Position numbers and translations under genes: made by a program. From contig NC_053041.3 in assembly GCF_002575655.3 (NCBI RefSeq), forward strand, positions 117,582,318 to 117,646,317: DNA of 64,000 nt, given 5' to 3'. This DNA is from Aegilops tauschii subsp. strangulata (taxonomy: Eukaryota > Streptophyta > Magnoliopsida > Poales > Poaceae). Below the pieces are notes generated by a model. The model was not told where the DNA came from. It did no database searches and saw only the letters and a program-made list of their open reading frames with translations. Shown piece after piece: positions 11,432-26,400 of the stretch (positions are counted from its first letter, which is position 1; each line of letters begins with the position of its first letter).

Positions 11432-14400
11432 GTCTCCCACTTGCACTAGAGTCAATAATCTAGTTCACATCACTATGTGATTGTAATGAATCCAACACCC
11501 ATGGGGTTTGTTCATATCTCGCTTGTGAGAGAGGTTATTAGTCAACGGGTCTGAACCTTTCAGATGTGTGTGTGCTTTACAAATCTCTATGTCATCTTGT
11601 AGATGCAGCTACCATGCGCTACTTGGAGCTATTCCAAATAACTGCTCTACTATACGAATCCGGTTTACTACTCAGAGTCATCCGGATTAGTGTCAAAGTT
11701 TGCATCGACGTAACCCTTTACGATGAACTCCTTTTCCACCTCCATAATCGGGAAAATTCCTTAGTCCACTAGATACTAAGGATAAGTTCGACCGCTGTCA
11801 TGTGATCCATTCCTGGATCACTATTGTACCCCTTGACTAACTCATGGCAAGGCACACTTCAGGTGCGGTACACAGCATAGCATACTATAGAGCCTACGTC
11901 TAAAGCATAGGGGACGACCTTCGTCCTTTCTCTCTCTTCTGCCGTGGTCAGGTCTTGAGTCTTACTCAATACTCACACCTTGTAACACAGCCAAGAACTC
12001 CTTCTTTGCTGATCTATTTTGAACTCCTTCAAAATCTTGTCACGGTATGTATTCATTTGAAAGTACTATTAAGCGTTTTTGATCTATCCTTATAGATCTT
12101 GATGCTCAATGTTCAAGTAGCTTAATCCAGGTTTTCCATTAAAAACACTTTTCAAATAACCCTGGATGCTTTCCAGAAATTCTACATCATTTCTGATCAA
12201 CAATATGTTAACAACATATACTCATCAAAAATTCTATAGTGCTCCCACTCACTGCTTTGGAAATACAAGTTTCTCATGAACTTTGTATAAACCCAAAATC
12301 TTTTATCATCTCATCAAAGCATTCATTCCAACTCCGAGATGCTTACTCCAATCCTTAGAAGGATTGCTGGAGCTTTGGATACTTGTTAGCATCTTTTAGG
12401 ATTGACAAAACCTTCTGGTTGTATCACATACAACCTTTCCTCAAGAAAATCGTCGAGGAAACAATGGTTTGACATCCTATCTACAAGATTTCATAAATAA
12501 TGCAGTAACTGCTAATATAATTCTAACAGACTCTTAGCATCGCTACGAGTGAGAAAGTCTCATCGCAGTCAAATCCTTGAACTTGCCGGAAAACATCTTA
12601 ACGACAAGTCGAGCTTTCTTAATGGTGACACTTACCATCATTGTCTGTCTTCCCTTTAAAATCCATCTGTACCCAACAGCCTTACAACCATCAAGTAGTT
12701 CTTTCAAAGTCTATACTTTATTTTAATACATGGATCCTCTCTCAGATTTCATGGCCTCGAGCCATTCGTCGGAATTCGGGCCCATCATCGCTTCTCCATA
12801 GCTCGTAGGTTCATTGTTGTCTAGCAACATGACTTCCAAGACAGGATTACGTACCACTCTGAAGTAGCATGCATCCTTGTCGTCCTACGAGGTTTGGTAG
12901 TGACTTGATTCGAAGTTTCATGATCACTATCATAAGCTTCCACTTCAATTGGTGTTGGTGCCACAGGAACAACTTCCTGTGCCCTGCTACACACTAGTTG
13001 AAGTCATGGTTCAATAACCTCATCAAGTCTCCACCATCCTCCCACTCAATTCTTTTGAGAGAATCTTTTCCTCGTTAAAGGACCTGTTTCTAGAAACAAT
13101 CACTTTGCTTCCGGATCTGAAATAGGAGGTATACCCAACTGTTTGGGGTATTCTATGAAGATGCATTTATCCGCTTTGGGTTTGAGCTTATCAGCCTGAA
13201 ACTTTTCCACATAAGCGTCGCAGCCCCAAACTTTTAAGAAACGACAGCTTAGGTTTCTCTAAACCATAGTTCATACGGTGTCGTCTCAACGGAATTGCGT
13301 GGTGCCCTATTTAAAGTGAATGCGGTTGTCTCTAATGCCTAACCCATAAACGATAGTGTAATTCGATAAGAGACATCATGGCATGCACCATATCCAATAG
13401 GGTGCAGTTATGATGTTCGGACACACCATCACACTATGGTGTTCCGGGCAGTATTAGTCGTGAAACAATTTCCACAATTTCTTAATTGTGTGCCAAACTC
13501 GTAACTCAGATATTCATCTCTATGATCATATCACAGACATTTTATCCTCTTGTCACGACGATCTTCAACTTCACTCTGAAATTACTTGAACCTTTCAATA
13601 ATTCAGACGTGTGTTTCATCAAGTAAATATACTCAGCATCTACTCAAATCATCTGTGAAGCAAGAACATAACGATATCCACTGCATGCCTCAGCACTCAT
13701 TGGACTGCACACATCAAAATGTATTACTTCCAACAAGTTGCTTTCTTGTTCCATCTTACTGAAAACGAGGCCTTTCAGTCATCTTGCCCATGTGGTATGA
13801 TTTGGATGTCTCAAGTGATTCAAAATCAAGTGAGTCCAAACGATCCATCTCTATGGACTTTCTTCATGCATATATACTAATAGACATGGTTCGCATGTCT
13901 CAATCTTTTCAAAAACGAGTGAGTCCAAAGATCCATTAACATGGAGCTTCTTCATGCGTTTTATACCAATATGACTCAAGTGGCAGTGCTACAAGTATGT
14001 GGTACTATCATTACTATCTTATATCTTTTGGCATGAACATGTGTATCACTACGATCGAGATTCAATAAACCATTCATTTTAGGTGCAAGACCATTGAAGG
14101 TATTATTCAAATAGACAGAGTAACCATTATTCTCCTTAAATGAATAACGTATTGCGATAAACATAATCCAATCATGTCTATGCTCAATGCAAACACCAAA
14201 TAACAATTATTTAGGTTTAACACCAATCTCGATGGTAGAGGGAGCATGCGATGCTTGATCACATCAACCTTGGAAACACTTCCAACACATATCGTCATCT
14301 CACCTTTAGCTAGTCTCCGTTTATTCCGTAGCCTTTTATTTCGAGTTACCAACACTTAGCAACCGAACCGGTATCTAATACCCTGGTGCTACTAGGAGTA

Positions 14401-14672
14401 CTAGTAAAGTACACATTAATATAATGTATATCCAATATACTTCTGTCGACCTTGCCTACCTTCTTATCTACCAAGTATCGAGGGTAGTTCTGCTTCAGTG
14501 ACCGTTCCCCTCATTACAGAAGCACTCAATCTCGGGTTTGGGTTCAACCTTGGGTTTCTTCACTAGAGCAGCAACTGATTTGCCGTTTCATGAAGTATCC
14601 CTTCTTTCCCTTGCCCTTCTTGAAACTAGTGGTTTTACTAACCATCAACAATTGATGCTCCTACTTGATTTC
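11432..14672 (-). pseudogene. Outer Copia pol remnant (protease to RNase H)
   Basis: Minus-strand fragments follow Copia order from right to left. At 14107-14355 lies the segment around the protease (GSVSKVDVIKHRMLPLPSRL), and near 13930-13990 the GAG-pre-integrase segment (SHIGIKRMKKLH). Integrase-like and RT-like pieces follow. At 12207-12218 the RT catalytic box reads YVVN, followed by ILLIRN, where active Copia RTs have YVDD. A stop lies two codons upstream. The region from RT to the PPT is shorter than expected for a complete element. No long ORF remains. The segment ends at the ATTTC target site of the inner Copia. Confidence 0.8.
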
Positions 14673-16405
14673 TGTTGGGGAACGTAGCAGAAATTTAAAA
14701 TTTTCTACGTATCACCAAGATCAATCTATGGAGTCATCTAGCAACGAGAGAGAGGGGAGTGCATCTACATACCCTTGTAGATCGCGCGCGGAAGCATTCA
14801 AGAGAACGGGGTTGATGTGGTCGTACTCGTCGTGATCGAAATCACCGATGATCCTAGCGCCGAACGGACGGCACCTCCGCGTTCAACACACGTACGGAGC
14901 GGGGACGTCTCCTCCTTCTTGATCCAACAAGGGGGGAGGAGAAGTTGATGGAGATCCAGCAGCACGACAGCGTGGTGGTGGAAGTAGCGGGATCCCGGCA
15001 GGGCTTCGCCAAGCGCAAGCGGGGAGGAAGAGGTGTCACGGGAGGGAGGGAGGCGCCAGGGCTTGGGGTGCTGCTCCCATGCGCCTCCCCACTATATATA
15101 GGGGTGGAGGGGGCTGGTTTCTTGCCCTCCAAGTCCATTGGGGCGTTGGCAAAGGTGGGGGAAAGAAATCCCATCATTTCCCTTTCCCACCGATTGTTAT
15201 CCCCCTTTTTTAGGGATCTTGATCTTATCCCTTCGGGATATGATCTTATTCCTTCTAAGGTGGGATCTTGGTGCGCCTTGACCAGGGGTGTGGGGCCTTG
15301 CCCCCACTACCCACGTTCATGTGGGTCCCCCCATGCAGGTGGGCCCCACTTCGGAACCTTCTAGAACCTTCCCGGTACAATACCGAAAAATCCCGAACAT
15401 TTTCCGGTGGCCAAAATAGGACTTCCCATATATAAATCTTTACCTCCAGACCATTCCGGAACTCCTCGTGACGTCCGGGATCTCATCCGGGACTCCGAAC
15501 AACTTTCGGTTAACCGCATACTAATATCTCTACAACTCTAGTGTCACCGAACCTTAAGTGTGTAGACCCTACGGGTTCGGGAGACATGCAGACATGACCG
15601 AGACGACTCTCCGGTCAATAACCAACATCGGGATCTGGATACCCATGTTGGCTCCCACATGTTCCACGATGATCTCATCGGATGAACCACGATGTCGAGG
15701 ATTCAATCAATCCCGTGTACAATTCCCTTTGTCAATCGGTACGTTACTTGCCCGAGATTCGATCGTCGGTTTCCCAATACCTTGTTCAATCTCGTTACCG
15801 GCAAGTCACTTTACTCGTACCGTAACGCACGATCTCGTGGCTAACTCCTTAGTCACATTGAGCTCATTATGATGATGCATTACCGAGTGGGCCCAGAGAT
15901 ACCTCTCCGTCATACGGAGTGACAAATCCCAGTCTCGATTCGTGCCAACCCAACAGACACTTTCGGAGATACCTGTAGTGTAGCTTTATAGCCACCCAGT
16001 TACGTTGTGACGTTTGGTACACCCAAAGCATTCCTACGGTATACGGCAGTTCCACAATCTCATGGTCTAAGGAAATGATACTTGACATTAGAAAAGCTCT
16101 AGCAAACGAACTACATGATCTTGTGCTATGCTTAGGATTGGGTCTTGTCCATCACATCATTCTCCTAATGATGTGATCCCATTATCAATGACATCCAATG
16201 TCCATGGTCAGGAAACCATAACCATCTATTGATCAACGAGCTAGTCAACTAGAGGCTTACTAGGGACATGTTGTGGTCTATGTATTCACACATGTATTAT
16301 GGTTTCCGGTTAATACAATTATAGCATGAACAACAGACAATTATCATGAACAAGGAAATACAATAATAACCATTTTATTATTGCCTCTAGGGCATATTTC
16401 CAACA
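14673..16405 (-). repeat. Inner Copia 3' LTR
   Basis: 1733 bp, starting TGTTGGGGAACGTAGC and ending TTTCCAACA on the plus strand. The minus-strand TATA box is at 15093-15100. The PPT is at 16406-16420. It pairs with 33321-35051. Confidence 0.93.
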
Positions 16406-19400
16406 GTCTCCCACTTGCACTAGAGTCAATAATCTAGTTCACATCACCATGTGATTAACACTCAAAGTTCACATCGACATGTGACTAATACCCAAGAGTT
16501 TACTAGAGTCAATAATCTAGTTCACATCACCATGTGATTAACACTCAATGAGTTCTAGGGTTTGATCATGTTATGCTTACGAGAGAGGTTTTAGTCAACG
16601 GGTGTGCAACATTCAGATCCGTGTGTGCTTTACAAATCTCTATGTCATCTTGTAGATGCAGCTACCACGCGCTACTTGGAGCTATTCCAAATAACTACTC
16701 TACTATACGAATCTGGTTCAGTACTGAGAGTCATCCGGATTAGTGTCAAAGTTTGCATCGACGTAAACCTTTACGACGAAACCCCTTTCCACCTCCATAA
16801 TCGAGAAAATTCCTTAGTCCACTAGATACTAAGGATAAGTTCGACCGCTGTCATGTGATCCCTTCCTGAATCACTATTGTACCCCTTGACTAACTCATGG
16901 GAAGGCACACTTCAGGTGCGGTACACAGCATAGCATACTGTAGAGCCTACGTCTAAAGCATAGGGGACGACCTTCGTCCTTTCTCTTTCTTCTGCCGTGG
17001 TCAGGTCTCGAGTCTTACTCAATACTCACACCTTGTAACACAGCCAAGAACTCCTTCTTTGCTGATCTATTTTGAACTCCTTCAAAATCTTGTCACGGTA
17101 TGTATTCATTTGAAAGTACTATTAAGCGTTTTTTATCTATCCTTATAGATCTTGATGCTCAATGTTCAAGTAGCTTAATCCAGGTTTTCCATTAAAAACA
17201 CTTTTCAAATAACCCTGGATGCTTTCCAGAAATTCTACATCATTTCTGATCAACAATATGTTAACAACATATACTCATCAAAAATTCTATAGTGCTCCCA
17301 CTCACTGCTTTGGAAATACAAGTTTCTCATGAACTTTGTATAAACCCAAAATCTTTTATCATCTCATCAAAGCATTCATTCCAACTCCGAGATGCTTACT
17401 CCAATCCTTAGAAGGATTGCTGGAGCTTTGCATACTTGTTAGCATCTTTCAGGATTGACAAAACCTTCTGGTTGTATCACATACAACCTTTCCTCAAGAA
17501 AATCGTCGAGGAAAAAATGGTTTGACATCCTATCTGCAAGATTTCATAAATAATGCAGAAACTGCTAATATAATTCTAACAGACTCTTAGCATCGCTACG
17601 AGTGAGAAAGTCTCATCGCAGTCAACTCCTTGAACTTGCCGGAAAACATCTTAACGACAAGTCGAGCTTTCTTAATGGTGACACTTACCATCATTGCCTG
17701 TCTTCCCTTTAAAATCCATCTGTACCCAACAGCCTTACAACCATCAAGTAGTTCTTTCAAAGTCTATACTTTGTTTTCATACATGGATCCTCTCGGATTT
17801 TATGGCCTCGAGCCATTCGTCGGAATCTGGGCCCACCATCGCTTCTCCATAGCTCGTAGGTTCATTGTTGTCTAGCAACATGACTTCCAAGACAGGATTA
17901 CGTACCACTCTGAAGTAGTACGCATCCTTGTCGTCCTATGAGGTTTGGTAGTGACTAGATCTGAAGTTTCATGATCACTATCATAAGCTTCCACTTCAAT
18001 TGGTGTAGGTGCCACAGGAACAACTTCCTGTGCCCTGCTACACATTAGTTGAAGTGACGGTTCAATGACCTCATCAAGTCTCCACCATCCTCCCACTCAA
18101 TTCTTTCGAGAGAAACTTTTCCTCGAGAAAGGACCCGTTTCTAGAAACAATCACTTTTGCTTCCAGATCTGAAATAGGAGGTATACCCAACTGTTTTGGG
18201 TATTCTATGAAGATGCATTTATCCGCTTTGGGTTCGAGCTTATCAGCCTGAAACTTTTTCACATAAGCGTCGCAGCCCCAAACTTTTAAGAAACGACAGC
18301 TTAGGTTTCTCTAAACCATAGTTCATACGGTGTCGTCTCAACGGAATTGCGTGGTGCCCTATTTAAAGTGAATGCGGTTGTCTCTAATGCCTAACCCATA
18401 AACGATAGTTGTAATTCGATAAGAGATATCATGGTATGCATCATATCCAATAGGGTGCAGTTATGATGTTCGGACACACCATCACAATATGGTGTTCCAG
18501 GCGGTATTAGTCGTGAAACAATTTCCACAATTTCTTAATTGTGTGCACAACTCGTAACTCAGATATTCATCTCTATGATCATATCACAGACATTTTCTCC
18601 TCTTGTCACGACGATCTTCAACTTCACTCTGAAATTAATTGAACCTTTCAATAATTCAGACTTGTGTTTCATCAAGTAAATATTCTCAGCATCTACTCAA
18701 ATCATCTGTGAAGTAAGAACATAACGATATCCACTGCGTGCGTCAGCACTCATTGGACTGCACACATCAAATATATTACTTCCAACAAGTTGCTCTCTTG
18801 TTCCATCTTACTGAAAACGAGGAATTCAGTCATCTTGCCCATGTGGTATGATTTGCATGTCTCAAGTGATTCAAAATCAAGTGAGTCCAAATGATCCATC
18901 TGTATGGACTTTCTTCATGCATATATACTAATAGACATGGTTCGCATGTCTCAATCTTTTCAAAAACGAGTGAGTCCAAAGATCCATCAACATGGAGCTT
19001 CTTCATGCGTTTTATACCAATATGACTCAAGTGGCAGTGCCACAAGTATGTGGTACTATCATTACTATCTTATATCTTTTGGCATGAACATGTGTATCAC
19101 TACGATCGAGATTCAATAAACCATCCATTTTAGGTTCAAGACCATTGAAGGTATTATTCAAATAGACAGAGTAACCATTATTCTCCTTTAATGAATAACC
19201 GTATTGCAATAAACATAATCCAATCATGTCTATGCTCAACGCAAACACCAAATAATAATTATTCAGGTTTAACCCCAATCTCGATGGTAGAGGGAGCATG
19301 CGATGCTTGATCACATCAACCTTGGAAACACTTCCAACACATATCGTCATCTCACCTTTAGCTAGTCTCCGTTTATTCCGCAGCTTTTATTTCGAGTTAC

Positions 19401-19737
19401 TAACACTTAGCAACCGAACCGGTATCTAATACCCTGGTGCTACTAGGAGTATAGTAAAGTACACATTAATATAATGTATATCCAATATACTTCTGTCGAC
19501 CTTGCCAGCCTTCTCATCTACGAAGTATCTAGGGTAGTTCTGCTTCAGTGACCGTTCCCCTCATTTCAGAAGCACTTAGTCTCGGGTTTGGGTTCAACCT
19601 TGGGTTTCTTCACTAGAGCAGCAACTGATTTGCCGTTTCATGAAGTATCCCTTCTTGCCCTTGCCCTTCTAGAAACTAGTGGTTTTACTAACCATCAACA
19701 ATTGATGCTCCTTCTTGATTTCTACTTTCGCGGTGTC
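16406..19737 (-). pseudogene. Inner Copia pol remnant
   Basis: Read on the minus strand it shows a protease-region piece (19027-19350), the GAG-pre-integrase motif WHCHLSHIGIKRMKKLH with downstream CEPC (18920-19045), an integrase C-terminal piece (FQADKLEPKADKC, 18074-18262) and the linker before RT (PVAPTPIEVEAYDSDHETSD, 17872-18096). The RT box at 17260-17271 reads YVVN. An 83-bp tandem duplication lies just behind the PPT (16421 and 16504). No intact ORF. The right end is the GTGTC target of the long-LTR element. Confidence 0.82.
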
Positions 19738-22700
19738 TGTGACGCCCCCGATTTGACCGTACACTAATCATGCACGCAAATGTGTACGATCAAGATCAGG
19801 GACTCACGGGAAGATATCACAACACAACTCTACAACATAAATAAGTCATACAAGCATCATAATACAAGCCAGGGGCCTCGAGGGCTCGAATACAACTGCT
19901 CGATCATAGACGAGTCAGCGGAAGCAACAATATCTGAGAACAGACATAAGTTAAACAAGCTTGCCTTAAGAAGGCTAGCACAAACTAGGATACAGATCGA
20001 ACGAGGCGCAGGCCTCCTGCCTGGGACCTCCTAACTACTCCTCGAAGCCGAACTCCATATAGAATCATCCTCGGGATCTCTAGCTCCTGGACTCCAGCAT
20101 CTGGTTGCGACAATCAGGTATAGGAAGGGGAAAAGAGGGAGAAAAGCAACCATGAGTACTCATCCAAAGTACTCGCAAGCAAGGAACTACACTACATATG
20201 CATGGATATATGTGTAAAGGGCCATATCAGTGGACTGAACTGCAGAATGCCAGAATAAGAGGGGGATAGCTAATCCTGTTGAAGACTACGCTTCTGGACA
20301 TCTCCATCTTGCAGCATGTAGAAGAGAGTAGATTGAAGCCCTCCAAGTAGCATCGCATAGCATAATCCTACCCGGCGATCCCCTCCTCGTCGCCCTGTTA
20401 GAGAGCGATCACCGGGTTGTATCTGGCACTTGGAAGGGTGTATTTTATTCAGTATCCAGTTCTAGTTGTCATAAGGTCAAGGTACAACTCCGGGTCGTCC
20501 TTTTACCGAGGGACACGGCTATTCGAATAGATAAACTTCCCTGCAGGGGTGCACCACATAACCCAACACGCTCGATCCCATTTGGCCGGACACACTTTTC
20601 TGGGTCATGCCCGGCGTCGTAAGATCAACGCATCGCAGCCCCACCTAATCACAACAGAGCGGTCAGCACGCCGGTCTAATCCTAAGCGCGCAGGGGTCTG
20701 GGCCCATCGCCCTATGCACACCTGCACGTTGCGAACGCGGCCGCGAGCAGACCTAGCAACCCACACGATCACGACGGTTACGTCAAAGCGGTCCAACACG
20801 GCGTGCGCCACTCAGTCGCTGACGTCACGAAGGCTTCGGCTGATACCACGACGCCGGGATACCCATAACTACTCCCGCGTAGATGGCTAGTGCGTATAGA
20901 CCAAATGGCCAGACTCAGATCAAATACCAAGATCTCGTTAAGCGTGTTAAGTATCCGCGAACGCCGACCAGGGCCAGGCCCACCTCTCACCTAGGCGGTC
21001 TCAACCTGCCCTGCCGCTCCGCCATAAAGTAACAGTCGGGGGCCGTCAGGAACCCAGGCCCACCTCTACCGGGATGGAGCCACCTGTCCTTTCAGCCCCC
21101 TCATCAGAATCACTTGCGGGTACTCAACGAGCCGACCCGACTTTAGTCACCACATGTGTCATGTATATAATGTATATAGTATATACCCGTGATCACCTCC
21201 CGAAGTGATCACGGCCCAGTAGTATAGCATGGCAGACGGACAAGAGTGTAGGGCCACTGATGGAACACTAGCATCCTATACTAAGCAGTAGGATAGCAGG
21301 TAAGGGTAACAATTGTAGTAACAAAGACAGGCTATGCATCAGGATAGGATTAACGGAAAGCAGTAACATGCTACACTACTCTAATGCAAGCAGTATAGAG
21401 AAGAATAGGCGATATCTGGTGATCAAGGGGGGGGCTTGCCTGGTTGCTCTGGCAAGTAGGAGGGGTCGTCAACTCCGTAGTCGAACTGGGCAGCAGCAGT
21501 GTTGGTCTCGTAGTCTACCGGAGAGAAGAGGGGGAAGAAACAGTAAATACAATGCAAACATAAACATGACGATGCATGACATGACAATGAGCAGCGCGAG
21601 GTGTGTCCTAACGCGAGAGTAGGTGGTACCGGCGAAGGGGGGGAACATCCGGGAAAGTATTCCCGATGTTTTGCGTTTTCGGACAGATGGACCGGAGGGG
21701 GAAAGTTGCGAGTTCGGTAGGTTAGGGAGGTGTGGTGGACGAATGGAGTGCGTATCCAGATTCGTCTCGTCATTCTGAGCAACTTTCATGTAGAAAGTTT
21801 TTTCATCCGAGCTACGGATTATTTTATATTAATTTATAAAGATTTAATTTATTTATAGAATTAATAGAATTAATTTAATTAGAAAAGTAATTATGACGTC
21901 AGCGTGAGGTCAGCATGATGTCATCAGTCAACCATCTGTTGACTGGGTCAACAGACGCGTGGGTCCCGTTCGTCATAGTCTCAGGTTAACTAAACAATAG
22001 TCAGTTTTTATTAATTGAATAATTAGTTTTAATTATTTAATTAAACAGATTAATTAAGTTAATTAACTAAATTTTATTAGTATTATTTTTATAACTTTAT
22101 TTTTCCTTTTAAAAAAAACAAGTTTCCAGGGGGGCACTGTCAGTGGCCCTAGGGCCAAACGGGGCGGTTCGGGCGCTGGTGCCCGACAGGGCGCCCGGGG
22201 GGGGCGCTGGCGAGGCTCGAAGCGGGGCGAGGCCGTGGTGGTGCGCGGGCGGCAGCCGGAGGTGGCGCTCGGCGGCGGCCCAGCGGGAGCTGCGGCAGTG
22301 GCCGCCGGGAGGCTAGGCCGAAGCCGCAGGGGGAGGCGGGCGGTGACCGAAGGTGACGGCGCGCGGGACAGGAGCGGCCAGCGGTAGGAGCGGGACGCGG
22401 CCACCACAGGAGGGCAGAGAGGGAGCACGAGGCGTGCTCACGTTCGTTGTAGGGAAGAGGGCGGCGTGGCTCGATGGTGTCCGGCGAGGAGGAGGATGGG
22501 GACGAGCGACGTAGACGGGGAGGCGGCGCCAACGACGGCGGATGGCGGGGTGGCTCCAGCGGGGGTCGCCCGGCGTCGGCGCAGGTCGTCGGGGGCGTCG
22601 ATTGCCCCCGACCGGATCCACGCAAGAGGAGGGTTGAGGAGGCGGGCGACGGCGGGGCAGCGCCGGGCGGCGTCGGTGAGGTGGCGGTGGTTGGCGACGG

Positions 22701-23476
22701 TTGTGGTCGAGGCGGAGGCGCTTCCGGGCGGCGGCGACGTCGCCCAGCGTTGGTGGCGGGGCGATGGCGACGGGGGCGACGAAGCGACGGCGTCGCGGGC
22801 GGCGACGTGGTGGTGGCGACGGGTGTCGGGGGGCGACGGGGTCAAGCCCTCGATCTCGATCCAGATCGAGGTGGGGAGTGGGCGACGTGGGGGGGGGAGT
22901 GTGCGGTCTGGGTGGGGGTTAGGGTTACGGGGTCCAGGGGATAATGGGAGTGGGCGAGGCCGGTTGGGCCGGCCTGGCTAACAGCGGGGCCGACTGGCCC
23001 AGTGGGGGGCTTCTCTCTTTTATTTTTTGTGTTTACTTTCTTTGAAAATTTTCTTTTCTGTTCATTTACTTTCCCTATAGTTTTCAATTTATTTTAGTTT
23101 CAAAAATACGAAACAACTCCTAAATCAGTATAGCTTAATATACCACTGCCACAATTAATTATGGCACCCAAGTAAAATAGTTTAACATTTTATTAATTCT
23201 AAAAAGGCATTATCTAATTGATTAAGCCACTGTTTTAATTATTTTAGTGCCTTTAATTATTTTATAAAAATGTGGGTTCTCCCCCATTATTACTAAGGAT
23301 TTATTTGTAACATTTAGCACATTTTAGTTTTTATGTTTGAAAACTTTTATCGTTTGACTTTAATTCAAATTTGAATTTGAATCGGTTTCGAACTAACGCG
23401 AGATTAACAACAATAACTGAGGTGACGTGGCATCATTAGTAGAGGGTTACTGTAGCTTAATTATCCGGGCGTCACA
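19738..23476 (-). repeat. 3' LTR of the long-LTR element
   Basis: 3739 bp of very uneven composition. An AT-rich stretch (about 21790-22110) abuts an extremely GC-rich stretch (about 22130-22990). In element orientation the GC-rich block comes first. ORFs in nearly every frame of the GC-rich block are compositional artefacts. Confidence 0.93.
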
Positions 23477-26400
23477 ATTCTCCTCCACTACAAGAAATCT
23501 CGTCCCGAGATTTAAGAAGGGGAGTAAGGGGTAAATGTCTGGTTACGAAATTATAACGAATCTTCTCGGTCTTGGTTGCTCTTCTCGAAGAGGTCGATCC
23601 ATAGCGTTGATTTCTTCATACCTATGCATGAATGCATCATGATGAAGTTGTCGTCCTTTCTTCAGGAACTCCATCGTACTTACGAAAGAACAAGGGGTAA
23701 CTTCGGAAGAACGGGCCTTACAAGGTTGACTATCTGGTAGATAACTCAGGGAATGTGGTAGAAAGTAACTCTCGAATAGCTACTTCAGAAAATATTGAGA
23801 GTAAATTAAGAAGGTACCATGAGAAGTTTCCAATGGCAGGCAATCGTTGGATGGCCTAATCAGAAGGTGAAAGGGGTTTAGAGCAACAAGAATAAGTACT
23901 GCGTCTGATACCAGAATTGATGATATCTCGGAAGGTGGCTCGTGAATTACTTATGTGGCCACGCGCGAGGAATAACTTTAGAAACAGGGGGTGTATAGGA
24001 GAGTCAGGTTTCGATCCTGTGGAACTGTGGGTTATGGGCCCACATGTGGCTTAAAAGCAGGAAGGCGCTAACATTTGCACAGTCAAGATAGCAAAGTATG
24101 TCAGAGGATAGCCTGTCAGTTTTGTTGGCAACAACGTTGGTACCAAGGGCGAGGGACGAAGAGAACCATTTTCCTGCTCGTTGAAACGAGGTGGACCATT
24201 AGGCAAAGTTCTCGTCCATCAGTGGTTACCGAAATGTCACCAACAATAATAACAGGGTCTTGCTGACAGAATTGTACACCGAGGTGTTTACATAAGCAGG
24301 AGAATATTACTGCTTAGATCATATAGAACTCAAGAAGGGTTAAACAAAAGAATGGGAAGGAAAATATCATTATCAGATTAAACAGAACAATGGAAAGGAA
24401 AATGTGTTTAAACACATATTTCAAGGGTATATTCTTCCCAAGGGTAAGCAGAGCATGATATCCATGTTGGGATATAACGTAGAAAACCCTTTAGGAAAGA
24501 GGAGAGAAATTTCATGCCATTACCCATACAACGGTGTTTGGATAATTGATAAAGAAAGTTTAGCATTATGCTTCAATTGTTCTTATTGAAATTCGGAGTA
24601 CCACAGACATGCTTCGAGATAGCATTGACATGGTCAACAGGTGAAGATCAGAATTTGGAAACAAAAAGGATCCATCAGGAACAACTTATAGAATAAGTCT
24701 TACAATTTCCTCATGGAAGAACAGCTAACCTTGCTAAAAAGGAAAGCTTATAACAATAGGTCCTCTGGCCAGGTGTGTTAGGCATGACATCACCTTACCG
24801 GGTCATAAATAGACCAATGTTACAACTCTTGGAAATATGTTCCAACCATCATATCTGACCGAGATTCAGATCTGATTGGTGTCAGGATAACTCAGACTCA
24901 GGATAACTGAGAAGAAAGGTGCAACACGAATTGTCGAGATGACATTGTAAGATTCTCGAGAATTGAACTATGGAAACGAGTTCCGAAACAAGAGTTCATC
25001 ATTAAACCAAGGAGAGGATGAGGGGGTGGCTGATGGACTCAGCGACAATTCCTCGAGATTTCCAAAACGAGGGATTTCCACACTTATGTGAACAAGGAGA
25101 TAACATTTGTCAGATCAAATGATATAGTGAGGTATGCTCGAGGAAAACATACTCAATTAAACATTGGTTGAAAGGTGTACCCGAAATATGGGCTTAGGTA
25201 GAACGATCAATGTTAGAACGGTGATTCGATAACCAATGGTCTAAGAATGAAATATCGACCATTAACTTCAAAGCAATAGGGTTGCTAGAAGTTTTGAAGT
25301 CGCACATCATAGTTCAATTGTCGGTTTTCCGGTTAGAAACAACACGGGGATCAGAAAACAAATGGAGATGGCGAGAAGTATTACTATATCAAGAATTCTC
25401 AAGAGGTGGAGAAATTCTCACAATATCCTTGACATAAAAGATGGTAATACTCCAAGGTAGAACATAACATAAGCTGGTTAGCAAGGAGCTCCATAACATG
25501 ATCAAGTTTGTGATGAAAGGAATGTAAGGATGTTGTCGATGGTAACTCAAATTACCAAGGAACGAGGATGGCACTTATCATCAAGAATTCCATTGATATC
25601 CTGGAAGGAGTCAAAATGTTGATGATGATCACGACATTTTGTTGTCGAGGGGATCCACGAAGAAGCAATTGATCAGCGACTGCATCAAGCAAAAGGACTG
25701 ATGCAACAAAAGATTATTGGAGCCACAGATACTACACAAACTCGGGGTCAAGTTTGTTGTTCGAGGTGAAACGATATGGCGAGGAAAATCGACGTAAGCT
25801 TAGCTCATCGTCGAAAGTGGTGCTCCGGAAATAAGGACCAGGTAGCACAGTTAAAATCATCAAGATAATGATATAGCCAAACATGCTAGGAATGGCGTGA
25901 TCGGGTACAAACTCGTACTTTAAAGAATATTACTAAGAGTTGTTGAACCGTAGTGCGGACTCGGTTCAGTTATCGGTGTCTTTGCGTGATTAATAACTCA
26001 GAGCCCGTGAAAAATTGGAATCAGTGAGAATGTAGCACTTGATGAAGAACTCATAAGAAGTTATGCAGTTCCATGATAATCTTGAGATACCAGGGGGTAA
26101 TACTCGACGACAGATCAAGGTAGAGGTTGGACTAGGGTATTGCTTTGCAGAAGACAAGTGCTTAAACTTGCACGAGAAATGGTGTTTAAAGGAGAACATG
26201 GTCGGAACCACGATTGCAAAAGGCCAGATCCCAGATATAAGATGAACTTATACCAAGGTAATAATTAATTTAAGAGAAGCTTTTAATGATAAGATCTACA
26301 TCGTGTCCATGGGCATGAACACAGGGTTCAAGGTCGACTCCCACTTGTTCAACGCATAACCTTTCATTTACTTCTCATTTTTCAAAGAAGTTGTAGTGTT

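Noticed and set aside
22063..22981. Overlapping long ORFs on both strands
   Set aside because: They lie in the GC-rich block of a retroelement LTR, recur at 30035-30950, are open in almost every frame and are Arg/Pro/Gly-biased with no domain.
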